Shown here: in pieces, positions 1-6,768 of the stretch
Numbering within the stretch: the stretch's first letter is position 1
How the letters are laid out: each line of letters begins with the position of its first letter
From: JAULZV01 sp032117135
Lineage (GTDB): Bacteria > Patescibacteriota > Minisyncoccia > Phycocordibacterales > JAACPR01
Length of the DNA: 26,131 nucleotides
NCBI GenBank assembly: GCA_032117135.1
Contig: JAULZV010000050.1
Location: 1 to 26,131 of the forward strand
Direction of reading: 5' to 3'
Position numbers and translations under genes: made by a program
Notes under the pieces: generated by a model
Seen by the model: only the letters and a program-made list of their open reading frames with translations
Told to the model about the DNA's origin: nothing
The model's database searches: none

Positions 1-251
1 GCTTCATATGAACCAACTTTCATCATAGTGTCCCCTTTATCCATAGTATCTGTCTCGTCCTTTTTCATCATGTCATCTTTTGTATCCATCATGTCTTTCT
101 CTTCAATCATTTTTGTATCTTGCATTGCTTGTTGTTCCATTTTTTCTTTTTCCATCATCATGTTGTCTGTATTACTCATAGACGCATACACACCTCCGAC
201 AATCCCTACCAAAGCTACCACTCCAATGATTATTCCTATATTTTTATTCAT
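1..251 (-). CDS. Partial membrane-anchored/secreted protein, N-terminal part only
   Basis: The gene runs off the left edge, so only the first 83 residues are visible. It begins MNKNIGIIIGVVALVGIVGG, a single hydrophobic signal-anchor. A Met-, Asp-, Glu- and Lys-rich low-complexity stalk (about residues 25-75) follows, and the visible part ends in KVGSYEA. In CPR genomes such a stalk ending in G-S-Y often leads into a thioredoxin-like domain; that is inference, because the domain lies outside the window. The ATG at 249-251 follows a promoter with -35 TTTACA (311-316) and -10 TATACT (289-294), 16 bp apart. The -35 lies inside a perfect palindrome that also occurs at the promoter of the nearby XRE regulator, so this gene is probably under that regulator. 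The plus-strand ORF over the same bases is an antisense shadow. Confidence 0.7.
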   Translation of the reverse strand, partial: MNKNIGIIIGVVALVGIVGGVYASMSNTDNMMMEKEKMEQQAMQDTKMIEEKDMMDTKDDMMKKDETDTMDKGDTMMKVGSYE

Positions 252-288
252 GATTCAAAATTTTATTTATTAACCCTACTATGTTTAA

Positions 289-316
289 AGTATATAGAAT
301 ATAAAAACTATGTAAA
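289..316 (-). promoter_or_regulatory. Promoter of the left partial gene
   Basis: Minus-strand -35 TTTACA (311-316), 16-bp spacer, -10 TATACT (289-294). The expected start near 282 gives a leader of about 30 nt. The -35 is buried in the palindromic operator. Confidence 0.6.
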
Positions 317-331
317 GTATACTTTACATAG
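308..331. promoter_or_regulatory. 24-bp perfect palindrome, putative operator (GTAAAG-N4-CTTTAC)
   Basis: Positions 308-331 are exactly self-complementary over 24 bp, with the core GTAAAG-TATA-CTTTAC. The right-facing half supplies the minus-strand -35 (TTTACA, 311-316) of the partial gene that starts at 251. The same core, GTAAAG-N4-CTTTAC, occurs at 968-985 over the -35 of the XRE regulator gene. Binding by that regulator is inference. Confidence 0.7.
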
Positions 332-363
332 CGTAGGTGGATAACTGGTCTCAAATACAAGTT

Positions 364-726
364 CTAGAGATTTCTATCACTCCACATGCGTGTAGCAATC
401 TTGGTTACCACCATTACGATAAGTGCAACTACAAGCCATGGATCTACCGTGTGTGTATATCCTTGAACAACAATTCCAAGAGTGAGAACTCCTGCTCCTG
501 CAAGAAAAGCATTCCGTCCTGCAAAAGATTTGTGTTGGTCTTCCCTCTCATCAATTGAACCTTCTCGCAGAATGAAGCTTGCAAATATTCCAAAGAGAGC
601 AAGAGCAATTGCGAGCATACATAGCACCATCATGTCTGGCATCCAAAAATGAAATGGATTTAAAAGTAATACTACTATACCAATAAGGCCGAGAGTGACA
701 ATTGTTTCTTTGATGTTATTTTTCAT
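364..726 (-). CDS. Four-TM membrane protein paired with an XRE regulator
   Basis: A 120-aa protein starting MKNNIKETIVTLGL. The longer reading frame upstream overlaps the regulator gene, so the ATG at 724-726 is preferred. Hydrophobic segments lie at about residues 9-24, 32-53, 73-90 and 95-113. A charged loop with IDEREDQHKSFAGR lies between TM2 and TM3, and the end is a short basic tail. The start overlaps the end of the XRE gene by 11 bp, so the two are translationally coupled. A small XRE repressor followed by a small multi-TM protein is a common bacterial and archaeal pairing. I do not recognise a biochemical function; stress or signal sensing that relieves the repressor is only a guess. 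Confidence 0.8.
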   Translation of the reverse strand: MKNNIKETIVTLGLIGIVVLLLNPFHFWMPDMMVLCMLAIALALFGIFASFILREGSIDEREDQHKSFAGRNAFLAGAGVLTLGIVVQGYTHTVDPWLVVALIVMVVTKIATRMWSDRNL

Positions 727-928
727 ATGATATTTTAAATATTTTTTCGACAGGCATTGAAAAAAACCGAGCAATCTTAAGTGCCAGTAAAATTGACGGG
801 GTGTAATTACCTTTTTCAAGAGCAATAATGGTCTGACGACTGACATTTACTGTTGCAGCCAAATCTTCTTGAGTTACACCACTTTCTATACGAAGCTTAC
901 TCACTTCATTTTTGATACATTCTTTCAT
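716..928 (-). CDS. Small XRE-family (Cro/CI-type) transcriptional regulator
   Basis: A 70-aa single-domain helix-turn-helix protein. The HTH covers about residues 8-60: GVTQEDLAATVNVSRQTIIA is the helix 2-turn-helix 3 region, and LEKGNYTPS is the typical loop after the recognition helix. The frame stays open to a TTG at 967, but that extension would run through the promoter. The ATG at 926-928 fits the usual start of this family. The -10 TATAAT (945-950) and -35 TTTACT (968-973) lie just upstream, and the -35 sits in a GTAAAG-N4-CTTTAC palindrome. This suggests autorepression as a dimer, with the same protein controlling the partial gene at the left edge. It is coupled to the downstream membrane protein. 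Confidence 0.88.
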   Translation of the reverse strand: MKECIKNEVSKLRIESGVTQEDLAATVNVSRQTIIALEKGNYTPSILLALKIARFFSMPVEKIFKISYEK

Positions 929-944
929 ATATCTGAATATTGTG

Positions 945-986
945 ATTATATATTTCAAAAGAGACAAAGTAAAGTCATCTTTACTT
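945..986 (-). promoter_or_regulatory. Promoter and operator of the XRE-membrane protein operon
   Basis: Minus-strand -35 TTTACT (968-973), 17-bp spacer, -10 TATAAT (945-950). An inverted repeat with 8-bp arms, AAGTAAAG-TCAT-CTTTACTT (967-986), covers the -35. The predicted start leaves only about 9 nt before the ATG. The core matches the palindrome at 308-331. Confidence 0.7.
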
Positions 987-1014
987 GTGGATCCTACAAA
1001 TAATTTCCTGTGTT

Positions 1015-1662
1015 TTAACGTATCTCCACCAATACTTCATTACGTGTCATCCACGGTGGTGTCCACGGCGCATTATATCCAGCGTACGCCATATTCCCTT
1101 CTATCACAATTCCATCACGAGCGAGTGCTGCCCGTAGTTTTTCTTGCATGCTTTTTACTCGTGCATCTGAGCGATACCACGAGAACTGCATCACCGCATA
1201 TTTTTTGGGAGGAATCATCACAATTTCTACTCGAGGATCATTTGGTGTTGGTAAAGTTTCAAGTGTATACGAACGAGGCATGCTAAAAGAGATTATGTAT
1301 GAATCACCCTCTGTTGTTGCTACTACTGGTGCGGTCATAGCGATGCTTTCTGAGACTTTTTCCGATTTTTGATTTTGTGCTACCACAGGAGCAGTCATAG
1401 CGATGCTTTCTTTTTTTGTATTTCCACCAAAAATATATCCTGCGACAATACCAAAACCGCTGTTCATTGATTCCCCATAAGAACCTTGTACCTTCGTTTG
1501 CGCCACAATATGAGCCGGATATTCTCGTATCTCATACTCATTCTTTTTTTCTAGAACAGTGTAGTCAGTTTGCTCCACTCGAGAACCAAAAAAACCCCAA
1601 AGAGACCAGAGAACGATGATTATAACGAAGATGATAATTGTATAAGTCATATTTTTATTCAT
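1015..1662 (-). CDS. SOUL-family heme-binding-like protein, membrane-anchored
   Basis: A 215-aa protein. One TM anchor at residues 6-25 is followed by a SOUL domain from about residue 35 to the end, beginning with YTVLEKKNEYEIREYPAHIV. Family hallmarks are a GGN element and two SIAMTAPVVA motifs about 20 residues apart; both copies are normal for SOUL proteins. Eukaryotic SOUL/p22HBP bind heme or tetrapyrroles, while bacterial members are mostly uncharacterised. The N-terminal anchor places the domain outside the membrane. The -10 TATGAT (1670-1675, extended by an upstream TG) lies 7 nt before the ATG, suggesting a leaderless mRNA. It stands alone between the XRE operon and the NUDIX gene. 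Confidence 0.88.
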   Translation of the reverse strand: MNKNMTYTIIIFVIIIVLWSLWGFFGSRVEQTDYTVLEKKNEYEIREYPAHIVAQTKVQGSYGESMNSGFGIVAGYIFGGNTKKESIAMTAPVVAQNQKSEKVSESIAMTAPVVATTEGDSYIISFSMPRSYTLETLPTPNDPRVEIVMIPPKKYAVMQFSWYRSDARVKSMQEKLRAALARDGIVIEGNMAYAGYNAPWTPPWMTRNEVLVEIR

Positions 1663-1787
1663 TTAATACATCATAACATCTTTTAACGATTAAAGACTAG
1701 TGCTACCGAAACCATTTCTTTCCCAACCAGTCTTACAATACTAAAGAGATTCTTGAATGTGTGATTGTACTATGTACCAAAGGCTTC

Positions 1788-2216
1788 TTAGATCTTATCC
1801 TTATACAATTTTAAGAAATTGGGAAATTGCGAATGAAGAGGCTCTGGCAAAGAATCTAACGTGAACCATTGTACGTCATCAAATTTGTGAGGTTCGCCAT
1901 TTTGTACCATCTCTCTATTAATCAAAACTTTAAAGTCTAGTGCAATCCAGTGAGTTCTGACATTATCATGTTCTCGATGGACATCTCGATATCCCAAAAA
2001 TTCATACTCCAAAACATCGGTGCAGTATTCTTCAGCGATCTCTTTCTGTAAGGTGTCTTCTATTGTGTCACCAAATTCCAAACCACCTCCACCTGGATCC
2101 CATGTCCCATGTTCGTCACGACATGCAGTACTTCTTTTATTTAGGAGCACATTCCCCTCTCCATCGTGACATAGATAGACAATTGTCACACCAGTATAAT
2201 CTATTCCTTTTTTCAT
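1788..2216 (-). CDS. NUDIX hydrolase
   Basis: A 142-aa single-domain NUDIX protein. The NUDIX box is at about residues 42-65 and reads GGGLEFGDTIEDTLQKEIAE followed by EYC. Against the consensus G-x5-E-x7-R-E-U-x-E-E-x-G it has D for the first E, K for R and C for the last G. The metal-binding E-I-A-E-E core is intact, so activity is plausible. The family cleaves nucleoside diphosphates linked to another moiety; the length and single domain suggest a housecleaning (d)NTP or nucleotide-sugar hydrolase, but the substrate cannot be read from the sequence. A GATACT at 8 nt before the ATG is a weak -10 candidate. Confidence 0.9.
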   Translation of the reverse strand: MKKGIDYTGVTIVYLCHDGEGNVLLNKRSTACRDEHGTWDPGGGGLEFGDTIEDTLQKEIAEEYCTDVLEYEFLGYRDVHREHDNVRTHWIALDFKVLINREMVQNGEPHKFDDVQWFTLDSLPEPLHSQFPNFLKLYKDKI

Positions 2217-2275
2217 ACAGTGATAGTATCATTTTTTGTCACACGATTAAAGAAAATACTCTATTAAAAACACCC

Positions 2276-2349
2276 AATCCCTTGTTGGGATTTTGATTTT
2301 ATAAAATCTTACAAAGACACCCCATCTTAGGATGAGGTGTTTTTGTTTT
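2276..2349. terminator. Two tandem hairpins between the DoxX-like and NUDIX genes
   Basis: Hairpin 1: AATCCC-TTGTT-GGGATT (2276-2292) then T-rich sequence. Hairpin 2: ACACCCCATC-TTAG-GATGAGGTGT (2317-2340, one mismatch) then TTTTTGTTTT. Both have their best T-tract on the plus strand, although both flanking genes are on the minus strand. They may act in both directions, or end a plus-strand transcript with no visible gene. Confidence 0.5.
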
Positions 2350-2388
2350 ACATTATAGTCAATACATTAACTGGAATAACTCCGTTTC

Positions 2389-2820
2389 TTATAGCAACGA
2401 CCTCCTTCTATCTTCGAGAGCAAGTAAGGCGAACACAAGCGCGTACACGATGTGATCATCCAGCAGTGGATTATTTTCAGGAGGGAGAACTGCAAGCCAC
2501 ATGAGCATCATCATTGCGATACCAGCAATCGAACCGAGTACCACATATCTGTTAATGAGCAGTGTTACCCCAACAAACAAGAGTCCGAGCATAAATAACC
2601 AGTCCACAAGCACAATACCAGCAAGTGATTGAAATATTTCTGCAAATGGTCCTTTGGTTGTATGTGTCAAAAATCCGTATGTTGGCGAACCACCATTGAG
2701 CCATGCACTCTCTGGTTTTGTTGCAAAACCAAGACCGATCAATTTATCAAAAAATGCCCACAAAAATATTAATGCCATTACGATTCGAAGTTTGAACCAC
2801 ACGATTTTTTGTATATTCAT
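2389..2820 (-). CDS. DoxX-like four-TM membrane protein
   Basis: A 143-aa protein. TM1 is near residues 8-27 (LRIVMALIFLWAFFDKLIGL), with further segments near 63-82, 86-105 and 110-137. The F-x-D-K-L-x-G-L-G-F-A-T element, the AWLNGGSPTYGFL loop and the ENNPLLDDHIVYA motif are typical of the DoxX/TQO small-subunit-like family. Some relatives take part in thiosulfate or quinone redox chemistry, but no partner subunit is present here. A TAAAAT -10 (2827-2832, with TG in front) lies 6 nt before the ATG, which predicts a leaderless mRNA. Confidence 0.8.
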   Translation of the reverse strand: MNIQKIVWFKLRIVMALIFLWAFFDKLIGLGFATKPESAWLNGGSPTYGFLTHTTKGPFAEIFQSLAGIVLVDWLFMLGLLFVGVTLLINRYVVLGSIAGIAMMMLMWLAVLPPENNPLLDDHIVYALVFALLALEDRRRSLL

Positions 2821-2910
2821 GGATGTATTTTATCACTCAGTCTTACAGACATCATGTTAGATAAGTGGAAAACATATTACTCGAAAGTTTTACACATTCT
2901 AAGTATGAAA

Positions 2911-3450
2911 TTATTCAATACTACACACATTACCCGCACAAACAGGTTTGATTTCAGGAGCTTTGAGTATTCCTTTTTTAATTAAGTAACTGTATATCTT
3001 ACACCCAACACAAATTCCAAACGCACTTTCGATCCACATGAAAAATAAACAGATTGAACAAATCAAAAATGGTGCCCAACCTCGTATCCCAAGAATAAAG
3101 AAAACAAGTATCATAAGACTTGCGAGACCCAGGCCGATTGACCATGCAAATCTTTTTTGAATTACTCCTACATATTCGGGTGTTTGTTTTTTGACAATCA
3201 AAGAAGCAAGGTATCCAAAAATACTATAATGTGGCTGAAACACCGTTTTTAGAAAAAAATCAAGCCAGAAGAGAGGTACGATAACATATAACAAAGTAGT
3301 GTTACCTGTAAAATACACAATTGCAAATACGATACTTCCTAATAAAAACATAATCCCCGCAGCACCTCGTACTTCCCTCTCATTAATAACAGGGTAAGGC
3401 GCCGATACGCCGTTTATTTTTAGATCTGGAATAATTTTACCGTATTTCAT
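2911..3450 (-). CDS. DUF4395-like membrane protein
   Basis: A 179-aa membrane protein. The start at ATG 3448-3450 (MKYGKIIPDLKINGVSAPYP) is preferred, because the frame upstream of it runs through the terminator of the preceding gene. Two hydrophobic pairs lie at about residues 30-65 and 100-145. The region NGVSAPYPVINEREVRGAAG and the later F-G-I-C-V-G-C-K-I-Y-x-Y motif fit DUF4395, a family of unknown function often found near thioredoxin or rhodanese genes. The CVGC pair and a C-terminal C-A-G-N-V-C could be redox-active or bind metal; this is inference. Confidence 0.75.
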   Translation of the reverse strand: MKYGKIIPDLKINGVSAPYPVINEREVRGAAGIMFLLGSIVFAIVYFTGNTTLLYVIVPLFWLDFFLKTVFQPHYSIFGYLASLIVKKQTPEYVGVIQKRFAWSIGLGLASLMILVFFILGIRGWAPFLICSICLFFMWIESAFGICVGCKIYSYLIKKGILKAPEIKPVCAGNVCSIE

Positions 3451-3468
3451 ATACACACAGGATATCAT

Positions 3469-3498
3469 AAAAAACGCCGGACCCTCAAGGGTCCGGCG
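3469..3498 (-). terminator. Strong rho-independent terminator
   Basis: Perfect 11-bp arms CGCCGGACCCT (3475-3485) and AGGGTCCGGCG (3488-3498) with a 2-nt loop. On the minus strand the stem is followed by six T (3469-3474). It lies 28 nt after the stop of the Cys-rich gene and ends that transcript before the DUF4395-like gene. Confidence 0.9.
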
Positions 3499-3526
3499 CA
3501 CAAGAAAACATGCGTCCTTCTTATCG

Positions 3527-3973
3527 TTACCGTCGCATTTTGTTAGGTGCTATTTTTTGTGAACGCTTTTTGGTAGGGAGGATAGACTTGGGAGGGCGAC
3601 AAAATGTTGTCTTAAATCGTCCACACCTCCCGACAGGAAAGGTGGGTTCAGGAACACAATGTTGTACTCTTGCATACCATTGAGAACCTCCAAAAAGATG
3701 GTTGTTTTTATTACACTGAAGTAACGTATCGACACACCAGAGAAGTGATGTATTCAACACACCGTCTTGAGTTGTATCTATACTTACCATGATTGTGCAA
3801 GACGGTTCTTCGGGTCCGAATGTGTCCATTTCAATATCCAGAAGACAAGTACTCAGACCTTCAGGTCCAGAACTGTCCAAATTACATACTCTCTCTTCCT
3901 CTACTCCACGGGAGGGGACACAGAGTGAGCCAAACAAAAATCCGGGGAAGGCAATTAATAGTTTTGGTTTCAT
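3527..3973 (-). CDS. Hypothetical secreted cysteine-rich protein
   Basis: A 148-aa protein with no family I recognise. It begins MKPKLLIAFPGFLFGSLC, a short signal-peptide-like segment; the Cys at 18 is not in a canonical lipobox. The rest has eight more cysteines and a repeated element: SSGPEGLSTC, then TFGPEEPSC about 20 residues later. The C-terminal 25 residues are strongly basic. GGAG lies 11 nt before the ATG at 3971-3973. The frame is open upstream to 4078, but that part has no coding character. A strong terminator directly downstream supports a real transcription unit. It is divergent from the plus-strand gene at 4120. Even cysteine spacing suggests a disulfide-stabilised exported protein. 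Confidence 0.55.
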   Translation of the reverse strand: MKPKLLIAFPGFLFGSLCVPSRGVEEERVCNLDSSGPEGLSTCLLDIEMDTFGPEEPSCTIMVSIDTTQDGVLNTSLLWCVDTLLQCNKNNHLFGGSQWYARVQHCVPEPTFPVGRCGRFKTTFCRPPKSILPTKKRSQKIAPNKMRR

Positions 3974-4082
3974 AATGACAAGATCTCCAACGCTCAAGAT
4001 AGCATATTCCACATAAAAGATAAAGATAGTATTAAAAGTATTTTCCAAGTATTTGGAATTTGGGAGCGTCCTGCGCAAAAGT

Positions 4083-4110
4083 TTGACACAATCAATTTCT
4101 ATTGTAATAT
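4083..4110 (+). promoter_or_regulatory. Sigma70-like promoter for the orphan plus-strand gene
   Basis: TTGACA (4083-4088), 16-bp spacer, TAATAT (4105-4110). The predicted start is near 4117, only a few nt before the TTG at 4120. Confidence 0.65.
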
Positions 4111-4119
4111 GCTTTTAGG

Positions 4120-4731
4120 TTGTCAGATGGTCACAATGTCCATCCCTTCCCAATTCAAAATCCCCTACGACAGATGATCCATACATTTAACCACCGAAAC
4201 TGCTATCTCAAGTTGGAATGTGAGGTCGTTCCACACAATCCGAATCTATCCTATATAATCATCTGGGACTCATCAATAAGTGACCGACCAAGTCATGAGC
4301 ACAATGGCCCCAAAAATATCAAACTGTATCAATCTCGAGTAGACTTTCAACACATTGCCAGGATTGCAAGACAGCACGGTTTCAAAAACCGAGGAATCAA
4401 AGCCCTTCAAGCAAAGGAGATGTGCGATCGAGCGCCGTATGGCATCGTTCTCAAAATCTATAGTCCCGACTATGTGAAAATAGGTAGGGAGGATGTTCGT
4501 CGAGATCCAAAAACTAACCTATGGGTGCTTTGGTATGATTCTCGTATCAAACTCAAAGCGTCTACGCCCGAGCTCTTGATGCTCAAATATATCCAGAGAG
4601 TTGATCACGGTCGCAGGTCTAGCTCAAGCAGATACGAACGAAGACACTCCCTGAGAACGCACAACATGCCTCGGATCCCTAGCTCAAAGCCTGTGCCTGA
4701 GCTACGGCCGATGGATTCTTTAGACGACTAG
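4120..4731 (+). CDS. Hypothetical protein, orphan plus-strand gene
   Basis: Up to 203 aa from TTG 4120; the first in-frame ATG is at 4174 (185 aa). I recognise no family. The central part (about residues 45-150) looks folded, with segments such as YIIIWDSSIS, GIVLKIYSPDYVKIGREDV and LWVLWYDSRIKLKASTPELL. The last 50 residues are rich in Arg, Ser and His (RRSSSSRYERRHSLR) and probably disordered, possibly nucleic-acid binding. The gene has its own consensus-like promoter and a strong intrinsic terminator, so it is a monocistronic unit. The start codon is uncertain: TTG lies 3 nt from the predicted transcription start, which fits the leaderless pattern of the window. Confidence 0.6.
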   Translation: MSDGHNVHPFPIQNPLRQMIHTFNHRNCYLKLECEVVPHNPNLSYIIIWDSSISDRPSHEHNGPKNIKLYQSRVDFQHIARIARQHGFKNRGIKALQAKEMCDRAPYGIVLKIYSPDYVKIGREDVRRDPKTNLWVLWYDSRIKLKASTPELLMLKYIQRVDHGRRSSSSRYERRHSLRTHNMPRIPSSKPVPELRPMDSLDD

Positions 4732-4734
4732 TAC

Positions 4735-4804
4735 AGGTCAAGGATTAAGACATTGACCTCACAAAGACTCGAACACACCTTCAACCGTGGTTCGAGTCTT
4801 TTTT
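4735..4804 (+). terminator. Intrinsic terminator of the plus-strand gene
   Basis: Perfect 11-bp arms AAGACTCGAAC (4764-4774) and GTTCGAGTCTT (4790-4800), with the T-tract running to 4804. A smaller inverted repeat, AGGTCAA (4735-4741) and TTGACCT (4753-4759), lies just upstream, right after the stop codon. Confidence 0.88.
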
Positions 4805-4843
4805 AAAAATATACTACATACAACCTATATACTGATTCAAATC

Positions 4844-4972
4844 CTATTGTCCGATCAAACCCATCCACCAATCATGAAGTGTCATGACCACATACGCCCA
4901 CAAAAAAACAGGTGCAAGAAATATAAATAAGGCTATTTTTGAGGCTTCTTTCATGATATCAATCATCGTCAT
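4844..4972 (-). CDS. Small single-TM membrane peptide (42 aa)
   Basis: The reading frame ATG 4970-4972 to TAG 4844-4846 encodes 42 aa. Later in-frame ATGs at 4966 and 4954 would give 40 or 36 aa. The segment SKIALFIFLAPVFLWAYVVM is a clear TM helix, followed by TLHDWWMGLIGQ, a Trp-rich interfacial end. A -10 TATACT (4998-5003) with a weak CTGGCA -35 (5021-5026) sits 25 nt upstream of the first ATG. There is no SD. The product is unknown. Support comes from the TM pattern, the promoter placement and the otherwise empty 350-bp gap; the case remains tentative. Confidence 0.5.
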   Translation of the reverse strand: MTMIDIMKEASKIALFIFLAPVFLWAYVVMTLHDWWMGLIGQ

Positions 4973-4997
4973 ATCGTTTGATATGTGATTTTCAAAC

Positions 4998-5026
4998 AGT
5001 ATACACCAAATATATTGATGTGCCAG
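4998..5026 (-). promoter_or_regulatory. Putative promoter for the 42-aa peptide
   Basis: -10 TATACT (4998-5003), 17-bp spacer, weak -35 CTGGCA (5021-5026). The 12-mer TGGTGTATACTG around the -10 recurs at the DedA promoter (5710-5721). Confidence 0.5.
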
Positions 5027-5089
5027 AGCCCTTTTTTATTTGTATGTGAGATTTTTTTGAAAGAATATTGACCTCTCACCTATCCACTT

Positions 5090-5704
5090 TTACTCCACTT
5101 TTTCTTTTGTATTTTCTTTAAACGATATGACCCGGTAGATATACCATGCAGCAACTCCAATCAACGCGACATATGTACCGATATCAACATACACCATTAA
5201 TGCCCCTGCATTTCCTCCTACATAATATCCAATAAAACCAAAAATTCCATCCCATACGAGAGATCCTAAAAAAGCATACGCAAGAAATATTTTGATATCC
5301 ATTTTCATAATTGATGCAGGTATCGCAATAAAGGTACGAACTCCCGGCAGTGCCCTACTCGCCATAGTTATTTTTTTGCCATGAGTATAAAACCATTTTT
5401 CAGCACTTTTAACATCATCTCCTGAGAACGTTAAAAATCTTCCATGCCGATCAGCAAATGTTATTAAGCGTTCTTGTCCATATAACTTTCCAGCATAAAA
5501 CCACGGCACAAGTCCAAGCGTCGAACCAATTGCAGCAACAAGTATAACCAAAAATATATTAAGGCCGCCTCCTGAAGCTGCTCCTCCTGAAAAAATCATA
5601 ACAAGCTCAGAAGGTATTGGAGGAAAAATATTCTCCAAGAACATAGCGAATGCAATTCCTAGATACCCACTTTGTTCAATTAGTCCTGTTATCCATTCAA
5701 ACAT
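5090..5704 (-). CDS. DedA-family membrane protein
   Basis: A 204-aa DedA/SNARE-associated (VTT) protein, from ATG 5702-5704 (MFEWITGLIEQSGYLGIAFA). It contains FLENIFPPIPSELVM near the N-terminus, the glycine-rich turn GGAASGG, and the characteristic SRALPGVRTFIAIPASIMKM with the conserved Arg and Pro-Gly. Re-entrant and TM helices fill the rest. DedA proteins act in membrane homeostasis, and some flip undecaprenyl phosphate or phospholipids; which applies here cannot be told. The frame is open far upstream (to 5905), but that part overlaps the promoter and the divergent VanY gene. The -10 TATACT lies 6 nt before the ATG, so the mRNA is probably leaderless. Confidence 0.92.
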   Translation of the reverse strand: MFEWITGLIEQSGYLGIAFAMFLENIFPPIPSELVMIFSGGAASGGGLNIFLVILVAAIGSTLGLVPWFYAGKLYGQERLITFADRHGRFLTFSGDDVKSAEKWFYTHGKKITMASRALPGVRTFIAIPASIMKMDIKIFLAYAFLGSLVWDGIFGFIGYYVGGNAGALMVYVDIGTYVALIGVAAWYIYRVISFKENTKEKVE

Positions 5705-5710
5705 ACGCCC

Positions 5711-5716
5711 AGTATA
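5711..5716 (-). promoter_or_regulatory. -10 box of a leaderless promoter (DedA)
   Basis: TATACT 6 nt upstream of the ATG at 5702-5704. No convincing -35. A start 6-7 nt after the box falls on the A of the ATG. Confidence 0.5.
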
Positions 5717-5744
5717 CACCATGGAGGCTTTATAGCAGATTATT

Positions 5745-5771
5745 TTGAGTGACTCTTTGTCATGATATACT
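5745..5771 (+). promoter_or_regulatory. Promoter of the plus-strand VanY gene
   Basis: Extended -10 TGATATACT (hexamer 5766-5771) with TTGAGT (5745-5750) 15 bp upstream. The ATG at 5781 is 9 nt after the -10, leaving a leader of 2-3 nt. Confidence 0.55.
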
Positions 5772-5780
5772 GAGCAGGAT

Positions 5781-6683
5781 ATGAAAATCCCATATACTTT
5801 AGGTGATATACGATTACTCAAACGTACTGCTCTCACCCTTACAGGATCAGCCCTTATATACGGAAGTGTTTTTGCATACACAACATTCGAAGGTCTCAAA
5901 ATCACCGAAGGAGAGCTCGAGATTACAGAGCAATCATCTCAAGATCATATTGCTCTTTTGACCACTCAGATCCAAAGACTCACAGAAGAAAATCAAAGCA
6001 TGAAAGATGTTTTGACCGAAGAACAACAACGCAATGTTAATCTCGAACGTGAAAAAAGAAGAAACGAACGCGAAATTGATACGCTCCAAAAACTTACAAC
6101 AATAGATCCCGAACTGCTCAAAAAATATTCGAAGGTTTTTTTCTTAAGTGAAAATTATAGCCCACCCGAACTAGAAGATGTCCCTCTCGAATACAAAATA
6201 CGTGCAGACAAAAATATCCAGATACTTGAAGATATAGAACCATTTTTAGTAGACATGCTCGAAGATGCAACTGATGATGGTATTAATTTACGAGTGATCT
6301 CAGCTTTTAGATCTTTTGAAGAACAGATGTCACTCAAATCAGCGTATGTCACTCAGTATGGTTCAGGTGCCAATCAATTTTCGGCAGATCAAGGATATTC
6401 TGAACATCAACTTGGTACCACCCTTGATTTTGGAACACCTGAAGTCACCGGAGCGTATATGTCATTTGAATCAACAACTGCATTTGAATGGCTGCAAAAT
6501 AATGCTCACAAATATGGTTTTATTCTTTCATATCCTAAAGGCAACTCATACTACCAATATGAACCATGGCACTGGAGATTTGTTGGTCGGTCACTTGCAA
6601 AAGATCTCAAAAAAGACAGTCGAGTATTTTATGAACTCGATCAACGCGAAATCGATTCTTATCTTGTTGAGTTATTTGATTAA
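5781..6683 (+). CDS. VanY-type D,D-carboxypeptidase (M15), coiled-coil anchored
   Basis: A 300-aa protein. A signal-anchor lies at about residues 14-35 and a heptad-like coiled coil at about 55-105 (many Glu, Gln, Arg, Leu). The M15B/VanY domain spans about 125-285. Zinc-ligand motifs are present: SEHQLGTTLDFG (His and Asp) and EPWHWRFVG (catalytic Glu, ligand His). The enzyme should trim the terminal D-Ala from peptidoglycan stem peptides outside the membrane. It is divergent from DedA and convergent with the DUF2238-like gene. The window has a second VanY with a peptidoglycan-binding domain instead of the coiled coil; the coiled coil may link this one to a division or envelope partner, which is inference. 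Confidence 0.93.
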   Translation: MKIPYTLGDIRLLKRTALTLTGSALIYGSVFAYTTFEGLKITEGELEITEQSSQDHIALLTTQIQRLTEENQSMKDVLTEEQQRNVNLEREKRRNEREIDTLQKLTTIDPELLKKYSKVFFLSENYSPPELEDVPLEYKIRADKNIQILEDIEPFLVDMLEDATDDGINLRVISAFRSFEEQMSLKSAYVTQYGSGANQFSADQGYSEHQLGTTLDFGTPEVTGAYMSFESTTAFEWLQNNAHKYGFILSYPKGNSYYQYEPWHWRFVGRSLAKDLKKDSRVFYELDQREIDSYLVELFD

Positions 6684-6768
6684 TTCAGAGCGAGTAGTTT
6701 ATACGTTTGAAATTGTTTTTAAATTTTTAAATTATTTAATTAATTCAAAACAAGCCAAAGAACAAGGT

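Noticed and set aside
28..344. Plus-strand ORFs at the left edge
   Set aside because: They are antisense to the partial minus-strand gene and have the Ser/Ile/Phe bias of a reverse-strand shadow.
1240..1440. Repeated SIAMTAPVVA in the SOUL protein as a novel duplication
   Set aside because: Two I-A-M-T-x-P-V motifs are a normal feature of SOUL-family proteins.
3550..3735. 61-aa minus-strand ORF
   Set aside because: It overlaps the Cys-rich gene in another frame and has no promoter of its own.
4127..4177. Short ATG frame after the 4083 promoter
   Set aside because: It encodes only 16 codons before TGA; the long TTG/ATG frame explains the region better.
6684..6768. AT-rich inverted segment between convergent genes as a terminator
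   Set aside because: No stem of useful strength could be drawn; it is only AT-rich spacer.
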